In this document: in pieces, positions 9,332-16,374 of the stretch
How the letters are laid out: each line of letters begins with the position of its first letter
Position numbering within the stretch: the first letter of the stretch is position 1
Assembly: GCA_030849945.1 (NCBI GenBank)
Contig: JAVDKK010000005.1
Coordinates: 333,068 to 397,067, forward strand
Source: Schauerella fraxinea
Lineage (GTDB): Bacteria > Pseudomonadota > Gammaproteobacteria > Burkholderiales > Burkholderiaceae_B
Direction of reading: 5' to 3'
Length of the DNA stretch: 64,000 nt
The notes under the pieces: generated by a model
What the model was told of the DNA's origin: nothing
What the model saw: the letters and a program-made list of their open reading frames with translations, nothing else
The model's database searches: none
Made by a program: the position numbers and the translations under genes

Positions 9332-9679
9332 TCAATCTGGAGAATCAATGAATAGTCCGTCGATGTGGAGACGTACGGCGGCGCCTGCGCCGCGCCTCAC
9401 CTCGTCTGCCTGCAATCCAACGATCATTTTCGATTGCGAGAGCAGGGTCCAACGCGGACCACATTCATTGGAGCTTGGGACTTGGTACCAAATGTCGGCG
9501 GTGTAGAGGCCTGAATAACCTGGCCTCACGAACGTCCTAATCTGGACTTGCACGCGATGGCCGCGATACTCAAAGTTTTCCTGCACGCGCACTCCCCGGT
9601 CGACGGCCTCAAGTCCAAAGGCGAACCAAAAGGGACCGCGCGAAATGCTATCGAAATCAGCAAATTTGGTACAGGTCAC
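9332..9679 (-). CDS. Hypothetical protein of the element
   Basis: 115 codons from a GTG at 9679. The sequence is mixed hydrophobic and charged and looks rich in beta-strands (VRVQENFEYRGHRVQVQIRTF; GLYTADIWYQVP; AVRLHIDGLFID). No signal peptide is present. A plus-strand frame starting at ATG 9350 overlaps it and has a GGAG site, but its translation is low in hydrophobic core and short, so the minus strand is preferred. I do not recognise the family. The 250 bp upstream of its end (9077-9331) hold no supported gene. Confidence 0.45.
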   Translation of the reverse strand: MTCTKFADFDSISRGPFWFAFGLEAVDRGVRVQENFEYRGHRVQVQIRTFVRPGYSGLYTADIWYQVPSSNECGPRWTLLSQSKMIVGLQADEVRRGAGAAVRLHIDGLFIDSPD

Positions 9680-9768
9680 TACGCACTATGCGCAGCAGGC
9701 ATTTAACACCATCATGATGATGATCGCCGGTAGGCTGCCCGTCCCCTCACAGAGATAGGCAGGCAGTC

Positions 9769-9930
9769 ATGACGCACAAGATCGGCGGAATCCTGGACGG
9801 CTCGATCGTCGTCTGGCCAGAACGCGACACCCGTGAAAAGACTGACCTCGGCCATGCGATCGTGGTGATGCCCAATCACGACTGCATCACGCTGATTCAG
9901 CGCGACCAGGACGTGATCGTTCCCTATTAG
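9769..9930 (+). CDS. Small 53-residue protein of the element
   Basis: ATG at 9769 to TAG at 9930. The protein has no signal peptide. It contains IGGILDGSIVVWPERDTREK followed by HAIVVMPNHDCITLIQRDQD and ends IVPY. Spacing and composition are typical of the small early genes of phages. AGGCAGG precedes the start. A further 29-codon frame from TTG 9954 to 10043 (ITVKEAHQFYEHLKEKYSTP) follows and may also be translated, but its start is weak. Confidence 0.45.
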   Translation: MTHKIGGILDGSIVVWPERDTREKTDLGHAIVVMPNHDCITLIQRDQDVIVPY

Positions 9931-10100
9931 GGCCTCGACGCCCTAACGAGGCGTTGATAACCGTCAAAGAGGCACACCAATTCTATGAGCACCTCAAAGA
10001 GAAGTACTCCACGCCGAAGTGCAAGCCTCGCCGCCAAAAATGAACGCGAAACCGGCTTCATACAGCTACTGACTATCCGAAGGGATGAGGGAGTCGAGCC

Positions 10101-10190
10101 ATGATTATGGCCATGGCCCTCGCCTATATCGGGGCACTTGTAGGCTTTTCCGCCGGCGTCATTTGCCGCGCAGCCTGGGGTCGCGATTGA
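10101..10190 (+). CDS. 29-residue single-span membrane peptide
   Basis: ATG at 10101 with GAGGGAG upstream encodes a peptide that is one hydrophobic segment (IMAMALAYIGALVGFSAGVI) followed by CRAAWGRD. It is followed by a terminator at 10217-10241. Such tiny membrane peptides are frequent in phages and satellites. The function is unknown. Confidence 0.5.
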   Translation: MIMAMALAYIGALVGFSAGVICRAAWGRD

Positions 10191-10216
10191 GCGAACTTGC
10201 AGCACAGGAATACCCG

Positions 10217-10241
10217 ACCCGGCCTAGCGCCGGGTTTATTT
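10217..10241 (+). terminator. Terminator after the small element genes
   Basis: ACCCGGC (10217-10223) pairs with GCCGGGT (10229-10235) around loop CTAGC and is followed by TTATTTT. Confidence 0.7.
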
Positions 10242-10284
10242 TGCGCCGCTTCATCGAGACGACGCGTCAAGACTGGGAACTCAA

Positions 10285-10517
10285 ATGTCAGAAAGCACGT
10301 TTCTAACGCAGGAGGAGGTGAACGAACTCACCGGAATCCGCCGCGGCAACGGAAAAAAACCTACCGAGAACTGCAGGTTGAGTGGCTGCTGCGTCAGGGC
10401 TACCCTGCCCGCCTCAATGCGGCCGGACGAGCGGTCGTAGCTCGAAGCGCCGTCGAAGGTGTCCGTCCGACGATCGATCGGCCTCTTAAAGAATGGACAT
10501 CCAAGGCCTGGGAATAG
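10285..10517 (+). CDS. DUF4224/excisionase-like protein, frameshift at an A7 run
   Basis: ATG at 10285 reads MSESTFLTQEEVNELTGIRR, the typical N-terminus of DUF4224 proteins found beside phage integrases. The continuation LQVEWLLRQGYPARLNAAGR is in the -1 frame and ends at TAG 10515-10517, one base before the integrase ATG. The frames meet at GGA AAA AAA C (10351-10360), which has the A_AAA_AAA form of a -1 slippery heptamer. Without the shift the product ends early with an unrelated tail. The tight coupling of the shifted frame to the integrase suggests that the shifted product is the ancestral one. A plain indel mutation is the simpler explanation. Confidence 0.7.
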
Positions 10518-10518
10518 C

Positions 10519-11589
10519 ATGGGAAGGAAGCCGACTCGCAACAGATTAACGCCCGGAATGAGGGCAAGGCATCGCGGGGCCACGACGTACTATTTTTTTG
10601 ACTTGGGTGGGAGGCCTCGCAAAGAGGTCGCGCTGGGATCCGATTTTGTCCAGGCTATGCGGCGGTGGGCTGAGATGCACGAAGCGCCGCCCGTCGACGT
10701 CGCCACGTTTCGAGCAGCGGCCGAGCGCTACTTCTCGGAAATCGTCCCAACGAAAGCCGCGCGGACACAGATCGACAACACAAAGGAGCTCGAGAATGTT
10801 TACGCCGTCTTCGACAATCCGCCGGCGTTGCTGTCCAAGATTGAATCCGTCCATATCAGCAAATACATTCGCTGGCGGATGGGGATGGCGAAGAAGTGGT
10901 ACGCCGAGCAAGGGCGCCCGATCCTGGCCAATGCTGGTCATGTTCGAGCGAACCGAGAAGTCGCCCTGTTCAGTCACATCTTCAACTTCGCTCGATCCAT
11001 TGGCCTTACATCGTGCACCAACCCGTGCGCCGGCGTGCCGAAAAACAAAGAGTCGGGCCGTGACACGTATGTCGAAGACGACATGTATGCGGCTGTGTGG
11101 AAGGCTGCTGACCAACCGCTGAGTGACGCGATGGATCTGGCGTACCTCACCGGCCAGCGCCCTGCCGACACCCTCAAATTCACGGACGATGATGTCCGTG
11201 ATGGGATGCTTCACCTCCAGCAAAATAAGACTAAGACGCGCGCGAAACTCCGAATCGAGATTCAGGGTGATCTGGCCGAAGTGATCAAGCGCATTCAACT
11301 GCGCAAGGCTGCTCGCCCGCTCAGCAGTACGGCATTGATCGTCAATGAGAAGGGCGAAAAGCTCGGGACAGAGGCACTGCGCAGCCGCTTCGACTCAGCT
11401 CGGGTAAAGGCCGGGGTGGCCAAGCAATCGTTCCAGTTCCGCGATCTACGCGCCAAGGCCAGTACGGATAAGACCGACAACTCCGGCGATATTCGTCAGG
11501 CTCAGAAGCAGCTAGGGCACACGTCTGTCAGCATGACGGAAGGCTATGTGCGAAACCGGCGCGGCAGCAAGTCCACGCCGACGAAGTAA
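10519..11589 (+). CDS. Tyrosine-type phage integrase
   Basis: A 356-residue tyrosine recombinase starting at ATG 10519, one base after the stop of the DUF4224 frame. The catalytic domain shows AYLTGQRPADTLKF (first Arg), QFRDLRAKAST (second Arg; the usual HxxR His is Arg here), QLGHTSVSMTEGYVR (His of LGH and the Tyr nucleophile). The N-terminal part fits an arm- and core-binding domain. Position and orientation, ending 74 bases from the 3' end of the tRNA, are those of an integrase that uses this tRNA as attB. Upstream arm-type repeats are described separately. Confidence 0.92.
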   Translation: MGRKPTRNRLTPGMRARHRGATTYYFFDLGGRPRKEVALGSDFVQAMRRWAEMHEAPPVDVATFRAAAERYFSEIVPTKAARTQIDNTKELENVYAVFDNPPALLSKIESVHISKYIRWRMGMAKKWYAEQGRPILANAGHVRANREVALFSHIFNFARSIGLTSCTNPCAGVPKNKESGRDTYVEDDMYAAVWKAADQPLSDAMDLAYLTGQRPADTLKFTDDDVRDGMLHLQQNKTKTRAKLRIEIQGDLAEVIKRIQLRKAARPLSSTALIVNEKGEKLGTEALRSRFDSARVKAGVAKQSFQFRDLRAKASTDKTDNSGDIRQAQKQLGHTSVSMTEGYVRNRRGSKSTPTK

Positions 11590-11593
11590 GGTT

Positions 11594-11711
11594 TTGCGGA
11601 ACTAACGCGTATTTGCGGAAAAACGAAAAAGGCCTCCAATCGCTTGGAGGCCTCTGAATTCTTGGTGGCGCATCCCTGATTCGAACAGGGGACCTGCGGA
11701 TTATGATTCCG
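11594..11711. repeat. Right attachment-site repeat (inside intact tRNA-Met)
   Basis: The right copy of the att repeat runs from two TTGCGGAA(A/C) boxes (11594-11602 and 11613-11621) through the terminator hairpin into the 3' 49 nt of the tRNA. See 7669-7785 for the left copy. Confidence 0.9.
11630..11653 (-). terminator. tRNA-Met terminator
   Basis: AGGCCTCCAA and TTGGAGGCCT pair around TCGC and are followed by T in the minus reading. It lies 9 bases after the tRNA CCA end and probably also limits the integrase transcript. Confidence 0.8.
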
Positions 11712-11739
11712 TCGCTCTAACCGGCTGAGCTAATGCGCC
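11663..11739 (-). tRNA. tRNA-Met (anticodon CAU), integration target
   Basis: 77 nt including an encoded CCA. The acceptor stem GGCGCAT/ATGCGCC is perfect, the T arm is CCCTG-TTCGAAT-CAGGG, and the anticodon loop is ATCATAA. The top pair of the anticodon stem is an A-C mismatch (ACGGA against TCCGC). It is probably the elongator tRNA; tRNA-Ile2 (CAU, lysidine) cannot be excluded by eye. A promoter-like TGCTATTAT (11795-11803, minus strand) lies upstream. The 3' half was replaced by the element's att sequence when it integrated. Confidence 0.93.
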
Positions 11740-11908
11740 TTTCAGATCCCGGCGGTTGAACATCTGCTCAATCACGCGAGTACCGAAGAGCGCGATAATA
11801 GCACGTAAAAAAACCATCGTGCAACTGGGCATTGCCTAAGCGGGTACCTTAATGAGCAAGCCACGCTGCGTGCCGTGAAGCGGCACAATCGCAATCCGTC
11901 GGGAACGG

Positions 11909-12142
11909 CTAAGACACACACTGCCCTTGCAAGGCACCGAGCTTGGCCTTGCACATCGCGTCATGCTGCGCCAAGCCTTCCACGATTGCGCCGGCTCGCG
12001 TGGGGAAGACACCGCCCCACATTGTTCGCGCTGCGGACGTTCCAACCGTGGAGACCATGATCTCCCACACAAACCGATGAGCGTTCAGTTGTCCGACCTG
12101 CACACTGATCATCTCGTTTTTCACTTGTAAGCGCCGAAGCAT
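11909..12142 (-). CDS. Small hypothetical protein
   Basis: 77 codons from ATG 12142, chosen because CAGGAG lies 8 bases upstream; an in-frame start 8 codons earlier has no such site. Sequence features are QVKNEMISVQVGQLNAHRFVWE at the N-terminus, a Gly/Thr-rich middle and two Cys near the C-terminus (MCKAKLGALQGQC). No signal peptide or membrane segment is evident. The region between it and the tRNA holds nothing else I can support. Confidence 0.5.
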   Translation of the reverse strand: MLRRLQVKNEMISVQVGQLNAHRFVWEIMVSTVGTSAARTMWGGVFPTRAGAIVEGLAQHDAMCKAKLGALQGQCVS

Positions 12143-12392
12143 GATGTAGGCTCCTGAAATAAGCACTCACTATAAATCGGCAAATTCGGAAAGTGTGGAA
12201 AATACCGAGGAAATTTCCCATTTGGGTCGAATGTTGGCAAAAATGCGATATTTCCGTGTTTCGGCCGTTGTTGCGAAGCGCTATTGTCCCCGTTTCCGGT
12301 TTTGCCGTTATCATTGCCGCCTCCAGCGTGTCCCGTAAGGCTCGCCACTTGCTGCGCAGCGCTTTCAGCCGCAGTTGCCATAGGTTTCGACA

Positions 12393-12776
12393 ATGCATCC
12401 CGAAAGCGCCGACCGCCAGATCACGGTTCTAGCCGTAGACGACGAAGAGTTAATTCTCGATTTACTCGTCGAATTTTTGGCCGAATTGGGCTACTCGGCC
12501 GTGTCGGCCGAGAATGGCGTACGCGCCCTCGCCTTTCTGACGGCGGGACGCGAAGTCGATCTGTTGATCACCGATGTGCGGATGCCCGGGATGAGCGGTA
12601 TCGAAGTGGCACGTAAAGCGCGCGAGCTGCAGCCCAACTTGCCGATTCTCTTCGTAAGCGGTTACGCACCTGAGTTTTATGGCACGAACCTGAATCTCGA
12701 TGCGGCGACCGCCATGCTGACCAAGCCGTTTACGCTGGATCGTTTGGCGAAGGCAATCGATAAGGTTCTGCATTAA
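12393..12776 (+). CDS. Single-domain response regulator (receiver only)
   Basis: 127 residues forming one CheY-like receiver. The acidic pocket is D16-D17 (AVDDEE), the phospho-acceptor is D61 (LLITDVRMPGMSG), and K111 (LTKPF) completes the site. There is no output domain, so it acts through protein contacts. Its 3' end overlaps the 3' end of the convergent histidine kinase gene by 47 bp. The pairing is probably functional, although tail-to-tail partner genes are unusual. Confidence 0.9.
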   Translation: MHPESADRQITVLAVDDEELILDLLVEFLAELGYSAVSAENGVRALAFLTAGREVDLLITDVRMPGMSGIEVARKARELQPNLPILFVSGYAPEFYGTNLNLDAATAMLTKPFTLDRLAKAIDKVLH

Positions 12777-13965
12777 CGGCCGGTATCGTCAGCGTGAAAC
12801 GCGTGACTTGATCGTCAGAAATCACCGATAGCGTGCCCCCGTGCGCACGTGCAATTTCAGACACGATATACAAGCCTAGGCCCAAGCCCTGTTGGGCAGG
12901 TGCAGCTGACGCTCGGAAAAAGGGTTGAAATAGACGCTCGATCGTGGCCGCAGGTATGGGCGCGCCGGCGTTTTCGACTGAGAGCTGCAGGGTATCGTCG
13001 GTTCGGTACGCCTCCACCAGGATCGGCGAATTGCTCGATCCGTGCGTTAACGCATTACCCAGCAGGTTCGACAACAACTGTGCCATGCGGGGACGGTCGC
13101 AATACACGTCGCCAAGACCATCGATCGACGTTTCGATCCGCCGCTCTGGCCAAGCGGATTGCAATTCTCCGATGACTTGATGAAGCACGGGTTCGAGTGG
13201 CTCGCTGCTGTCGCAATCGAGCATCAGCCCGCCGCCAAGTCGCCCCCTTGCAAAGTCGAGCACGTTGTCGATCAGATTGGCCATGCGGCCCACGCTGCGT
13301 TCCATCGATGTCACGATCGACAAGGTTCTGTCGTCCACAGCGCGACGTCGCAACAACTTTGCGCCGGCATCGATGGAAGCCAGCGGATTTCGTAGGTCGT
13401 GGCCCAGCACGGCAATAAATTGTTCGCGCAGTTCGGAGTTCTCGCGCTCGTCCGCCAATGCGGACTCACTGGCGACCACCCGCTCTTGCGCGTCGAGCTG
13501 CGCCCCGATCAGATCGGCAAACGACGTGAACATGCTGATGGTAGCCGGGGTGCTTACCTTGGCTGGCGCTGGATCGAGGGCGCACAACGTACCGAAGAAC
13601 TCGCCGTCGGCGCGATAGATCGGCACGGAGATGTAGCTCTGAAACCCATACATCAACGGTGTGCGATGGGCGCGATAAACCGGATCGACTGCCACATGAT
13701 CGATGACGACCGGTTGGCGGTGGCCCCGAATTTCATCGCAAATGGTGGTTTCGAGCTGGAGCTCGCTGCCAGGGGAAAGTCCCAATCCGATGGCGTCGTT
13801 GACGGCGCAGGCAATCCAACGCTCATCCGTAACGCGTGCGACCGCCGCGAAGCCCATGCCGGTTGAACGGCACACCATATTAAGGATGGTGGGCACGGAG
13901 TCGAGCCGTCCCACTGCAGCGACATCGTCCTGCAAGCGCAATTCGCGCGTTTCCAATCGATCCAT
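12730..13965 (-). CDS. Cytosolic GAF-domain sensor histidine kinase
   Basis: 411 residues from ATG 13965. A GTG at 14001 would add 12 residues (LLVGASLAVLR); neither start has a strong Shine-Dalgarno sequence. A GAF domain fills about residues 20-160 and includes YISVPIYRADGEFFGTLCALD. The H-box is at H189 (VLGHDLRNPLAS). The HATPase domain has LLSNLLGNALTHG and GLGLGLYIVSEIARAHGG. No transmembrane segment is present, so it senses a cytosolic signal. The likely partner is the overlapping receiver protein. Confidence 0.9.
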   Translation of the reverse strand: MDRLETRELRLQDDVAAVGRLDSVPTILNMVCRSTGMGFAAVARVTDERWIACAVNDAIGLGLSPGSELQLETTICDEIRGHRQPVVIDHVAVDPVYRAHRTPLMYGFQSYISVPIYRADGEFFGTLCALDPAPAKVSTPATISMFTSFADLIGAQLDAQERVVASESALADERENSELREQFIAVLGHDLRNPLASIDAGAKLLRRRAVDDRTLSIVTSMERSVGRMANLIDNVLDFARGRLGGGLMLDCDSSEPLEPVLHQVIGELQSAWPERRIETSIDGLGDVYCDRPRMAQLLSNLLGNALTHGSSNSPILVEAYRTDDTLQLSVENAGAPIPAATIERLFQPFFRASAAPAQQGLGLGLYIVSEIARAHGGTLSVISDDQVTRFTLTIPAVNAEPYRLPSPNDPA

Positions 13966-14203
13966 GCGCAATACCGCTAATGACGCCCCCACCAGCAACA
14001 CGACGGCAAGCTAAGAATGCAATGTGCTACAGGTTATACCGGGTATGACATAGATTATGAGGCTTGGAACCTCGTCCTGCAATTCGGCGCATGTGGACGT
14101 CGCATTCCGATGGGCTATTGCTTAGCGCAGTTGCCGTTATCAAAGCGACCGCTTTCTGAGCCATCGCGCGCGGTTCGCGAGAGATGAGGATCGACCAAAT
14201 GAA

Positions 14204-14227
14204 AACGCCGCGATCATTCGCGGCGTT
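14204..14227 (-). terminator. Terminator of the secreted-protein gene at 14250
   Basis: AACGCCGCGA and TCGCGGCGTT form a perfect 10-bp stem around TCAT. The minus reading continues into TTTTCATTT. It lies 22 bases after the stop of the 14250 gene. Confidence 0.85.
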
Positions 14228-14249
14228 CGAACAAATCAACCAGCTGCGC

Positions 14250-14546
14250 TTATTGTGCGCCGCTGTTCGGGTAGCGGCTGCCCGGCTCGCCGATGTTGAC
14301 GCCCGGACGATCATAGTTGCGGTCGGCGTGCGACATACGGTCATGTTCACGCACGTTGCGATGATTGGGGGCCGGCGGCAGGCGATCCGCTGGCACGGCA
14401 ACATTCGGCGGCGTTGCCGTGGTGTCGTTAGGCGTGTTCGAGGGGGACGACGTAACGTCGCCCTTCATGCGCGGCTGAGCCATCACAGCACCGGTGGACA
14501 ACAGCGAACCGACAATGGCGGCGCAGATAAATTGACGTGTTTTCAA
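14250..14546 (-). CDS. Small secreted protein, family copy 2
   Basis: 98 codons from a TTG start with AGGAGATC upstream. The signal peptide is KTRQFICAAIVGSLLSTGAVMA, with cleavage expected before QPR. The mature part contains NTPNDTTATPPNVAVP, shared with the 1284 protein, followed by a His/Arg/Asp-rich hydrophilic tail (HRNVREHDRMSHADRNYDR). Each copy has its own terminator. The family is unknown to me. The shared core and the divergent tails suggest a secreted protein with a conserved N-terminal motif. Confidence 0.75.
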   Translation of the reverse strand: MKTRQFICAAIVGSLLSTGAVMAQPRMKGDVTSSPSNTPNDTTATPPNVAVPADRLPPAPNHRNVREHDRMSHADRNYDRPGVNIGEPGSRYPNSGAQ

Positions 14547-14758
14547 GGCGATCTCCTAAGTGTTGGTCAGATGGATAGGAAATCGCAGCGGCCATGCCTG
14601 CCGAGCTTGCCATGCAACAGTTCGTTGGCCTTGTCACTGTTTTGCCGAATTTGCCGAATCAGAGCAACATTTGGGTACCAGATCGGCTATGTCCAATAGC
14701 ACCATCCAGTAGCGCTGTCCTGTACGCACCCATCAGGCGAAGAACAGCGAGCGGACGA

Positions 14759-14786
14759 CAAAAAGGCCCGCTTGCGCGAGCCTTTC
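14759..14786 (-). terminator. Terminator of tRNA-fMet
   Basis: AAAGGCCCGC and GCGAGCCTTT form an imperfect stem around TTGC. In the minus reading it ends in a T run, 7 bases after the tRNA. Confidence 0.8.
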
Positions 14787-14793
14787 TGAAATT

Positions 14794-14870
<77 letters not shown>

Positions 14871-14897
14871 TCTGAGAAAAGAACTATAGCACAGAAC

Positions 14898-15965
14898 TTA
14901 ACGCTCTGCACGCTCCGGTTCACGAATCGATGTAAATAGATCCCAAGTCGCCATAAACATTGCTGCAATGACCGGACCGATCACGAAGCCGCTGATGCCG
15001 AAAATGCCCATGCCGCCCAGCGTAGAAATCAGGACCACATAGTCGGGCATCTTCGTATCCTTGCCCACCAGGATAGGACGCAGGATGTTGTCGACCAGGC
15101 CGATCACAACAACGCCGTAGGCAATGAGCCCCAAGCCTTCGAGAATGTTGCCGGAAACCAGGTAGTAGATCGCTACCGGGGCCCAAATCAAACCTGCGCC
15201 GATCGCCGGCAGCAGCGAGAGGAAAGCCATCAAGGCGCCCCACAGCAAGGCGCCCTGGATGCCGAGCACCCAAAACGCGATCCCGCCGAGGATGCCCTGC
15301 GTCAATGCCACAACAACGTTGCCCTTCACCGTCGCACGGGCGACCGTGGTGAACTTGGACAGCAGGTGATGTTTGTGCTCATCGCTCAACGGAATGCTGA
15401 TGCGGATGCGGCGAGCCAATTCCGGACCGTCGCGCAGCAGGAAGAACAGCAAATACAGCATGATGCCGAAGCTGATCACGAACTCGAATGTGTTTTGACC
15501 GATGCTCAGCGCTTGCGTGGCAACGAATTGACTACCCTGCACGGCGCCCTGCGACAGTTTGTCTTGCAAGCTGGCCATGTCGCTGATGTCGAAGCGCGAT
15601 AGCAGCGAATGTACGCCGCTAGGCAACGCCGACATGATCCGCTCGAAATATTGACCGAAGTTGAGCTCACCCGACTTGATCTGCTGGAAGATCAATGCGC
15701 CTTCTTGCACCAGAGCGCCCGTGATCACCGTCAAGGGGAGGATCACCAAGAGCAGTACGATAAGCAGCGTCACCAGCGCTGCCAGCGTGCGGCGCTGACC
15801 GCCCATGGCTTTAAGCAAACGGCGCTGAAGCGGGTAGAAAATGATGGCCAGCAATGCGCCCCAAAATACCGCGCCGAAAAAGGGCTGCAGCACCCAGGCA
15901 AATGCAATCGTGACAATCACGAGCAGCCAGAGGAAAGTTTTGTAGTGCAGCGATGCGTGTCGCAT
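14898..15965 (-). CDS. AI-2E family (PerM/TqsA-like) permease
   Basis: 355 residues from ATG 15965; a longer frame adds an unlikely Cys-rich leader. Hydrophobic segments occur near the N-terminus (FLWLLVIVTIAFAWVLQPFFGAVFWGALLAIIFYPL as two spans), after residue 70 and in a cluster towards the C-terminus. The family signature is GVVVIGLVDNILRPILVGKDTKMPDYVVLISTLGG (near residues 285-320). Members export small molecules such as autoinducer-2 or act as cation/proton antiporters; the substrate here is unknown. It is followed by tRNA-fMet on the same strand. Confidence 0.92.
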   Translation of the reverse strand: MRHASLHYKTFLWLLVIVTIAFAWVLQPFFGAVFWGALLAIIFYPLQRRLLKAMGGQRRTLAALVTLLIVLLLVILPLTVITGALVQEGALIFQQIKSGELNFGQYFERIMSALPSGVHSLLSRFDISDMASLQDKLSQGAVQGSQFVATQALSIGQNTFEFVISFGIMLYLLFFLLRDGPELARRIRISIPLSDEHKHHLLSKFTTVARATVKGNVVVALTQGILGGIAFWVLGIQGALLWGALMAFLSLLPAIGAGLIWAPVAIYYLVSGNILEGLGLIAYGVVVIGLVDNILRPILVGKDTKMPDYVVLISTLGGMGIFGISGFVIGPVIAAMFMATWDLFTSIREPERAER

Positions 15966-16374
15966 GGGGTCGATACCTGGAAAACGGGATGAAAACGGCG
16001 AAATCGGGGCAACTGTAGCCGATATCCGTGCAAATTTGACTGCCCTATAGCAATAGCAGTGCCAGCACCGGCATAATGTGCTGCAATGCAACAAAGCTAG
16101 ATCGCCGAAACCGAAGAATTTCCGCCAAGCCTCGCTCCATTTTGAGGGGATGAGTGCTAGACCATTGGCCGCCCTGCCCGTGGACGGTGCCGATGTTAGT
16201 CATTAAACGGGGTTACATCCCTTGCATCAATTTCTCGCAATTTCGTATTTTCTTGCGAGTTGGAGCCGTTAATATCGACCGAGCGTGCTTTCTGCGGCAA
16301 GGTGCCCAGTTCGTCCGTTCGGTGGCGGCCGTTTATCGACCGCCCTGTCGAATTGAATAACCCTTCCCGCGTTC
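15966..16374. other. 409-bp divergent intergenic region
   Basis: This is the upstream region of both the AI-2E permease (minus) and the GGDEF/EAL gene (plus). I see no gene. A possible plus-strand promoter is TTGCAT (16222-16227), 18 bp, TATTTT (16246-16251). No clear repeat or terminator is present. Confidence 0.5.

Larger units (their letters stand above)
7737..11711. mobile_element. Decayed integrative mini-element in tRNA-Met
   Basis: About 4 kb lies between the displaced tRNA 3' end and the intact tRNA. The element contains a tyrosine integrase next to the intact tRNA, a DUF4224/Xis-like gene, small phage-type genes, a truncated SRAP gene and a J-domain remnant. There are no structural, replication or conjugation genes, so it is a satellite or a deletion remnant. 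Arm-type repeats TTGCGGAA(A/C) occur at 7827-7835 (inverted), 7888, 11594 and 11613, and also outside at 7669 and 7688. Confidence 0.88.

Noticed and set aside
9350..9508. 52-codon plus-strand frame with a GGAG site
   Set aside because: Overlaps the 115-codon minus-strand frame; its translation is Arg/Ser/Pro-rich without a core, so the minus strand is preferred, with low confidence.
12121..12393. 90-codon minus-strand frame upstream of the receiver gene
   Set aside because: It runs through the promoter region of the receiver gene and over the start of the 77-codon gene, and its second half is not protein-like.
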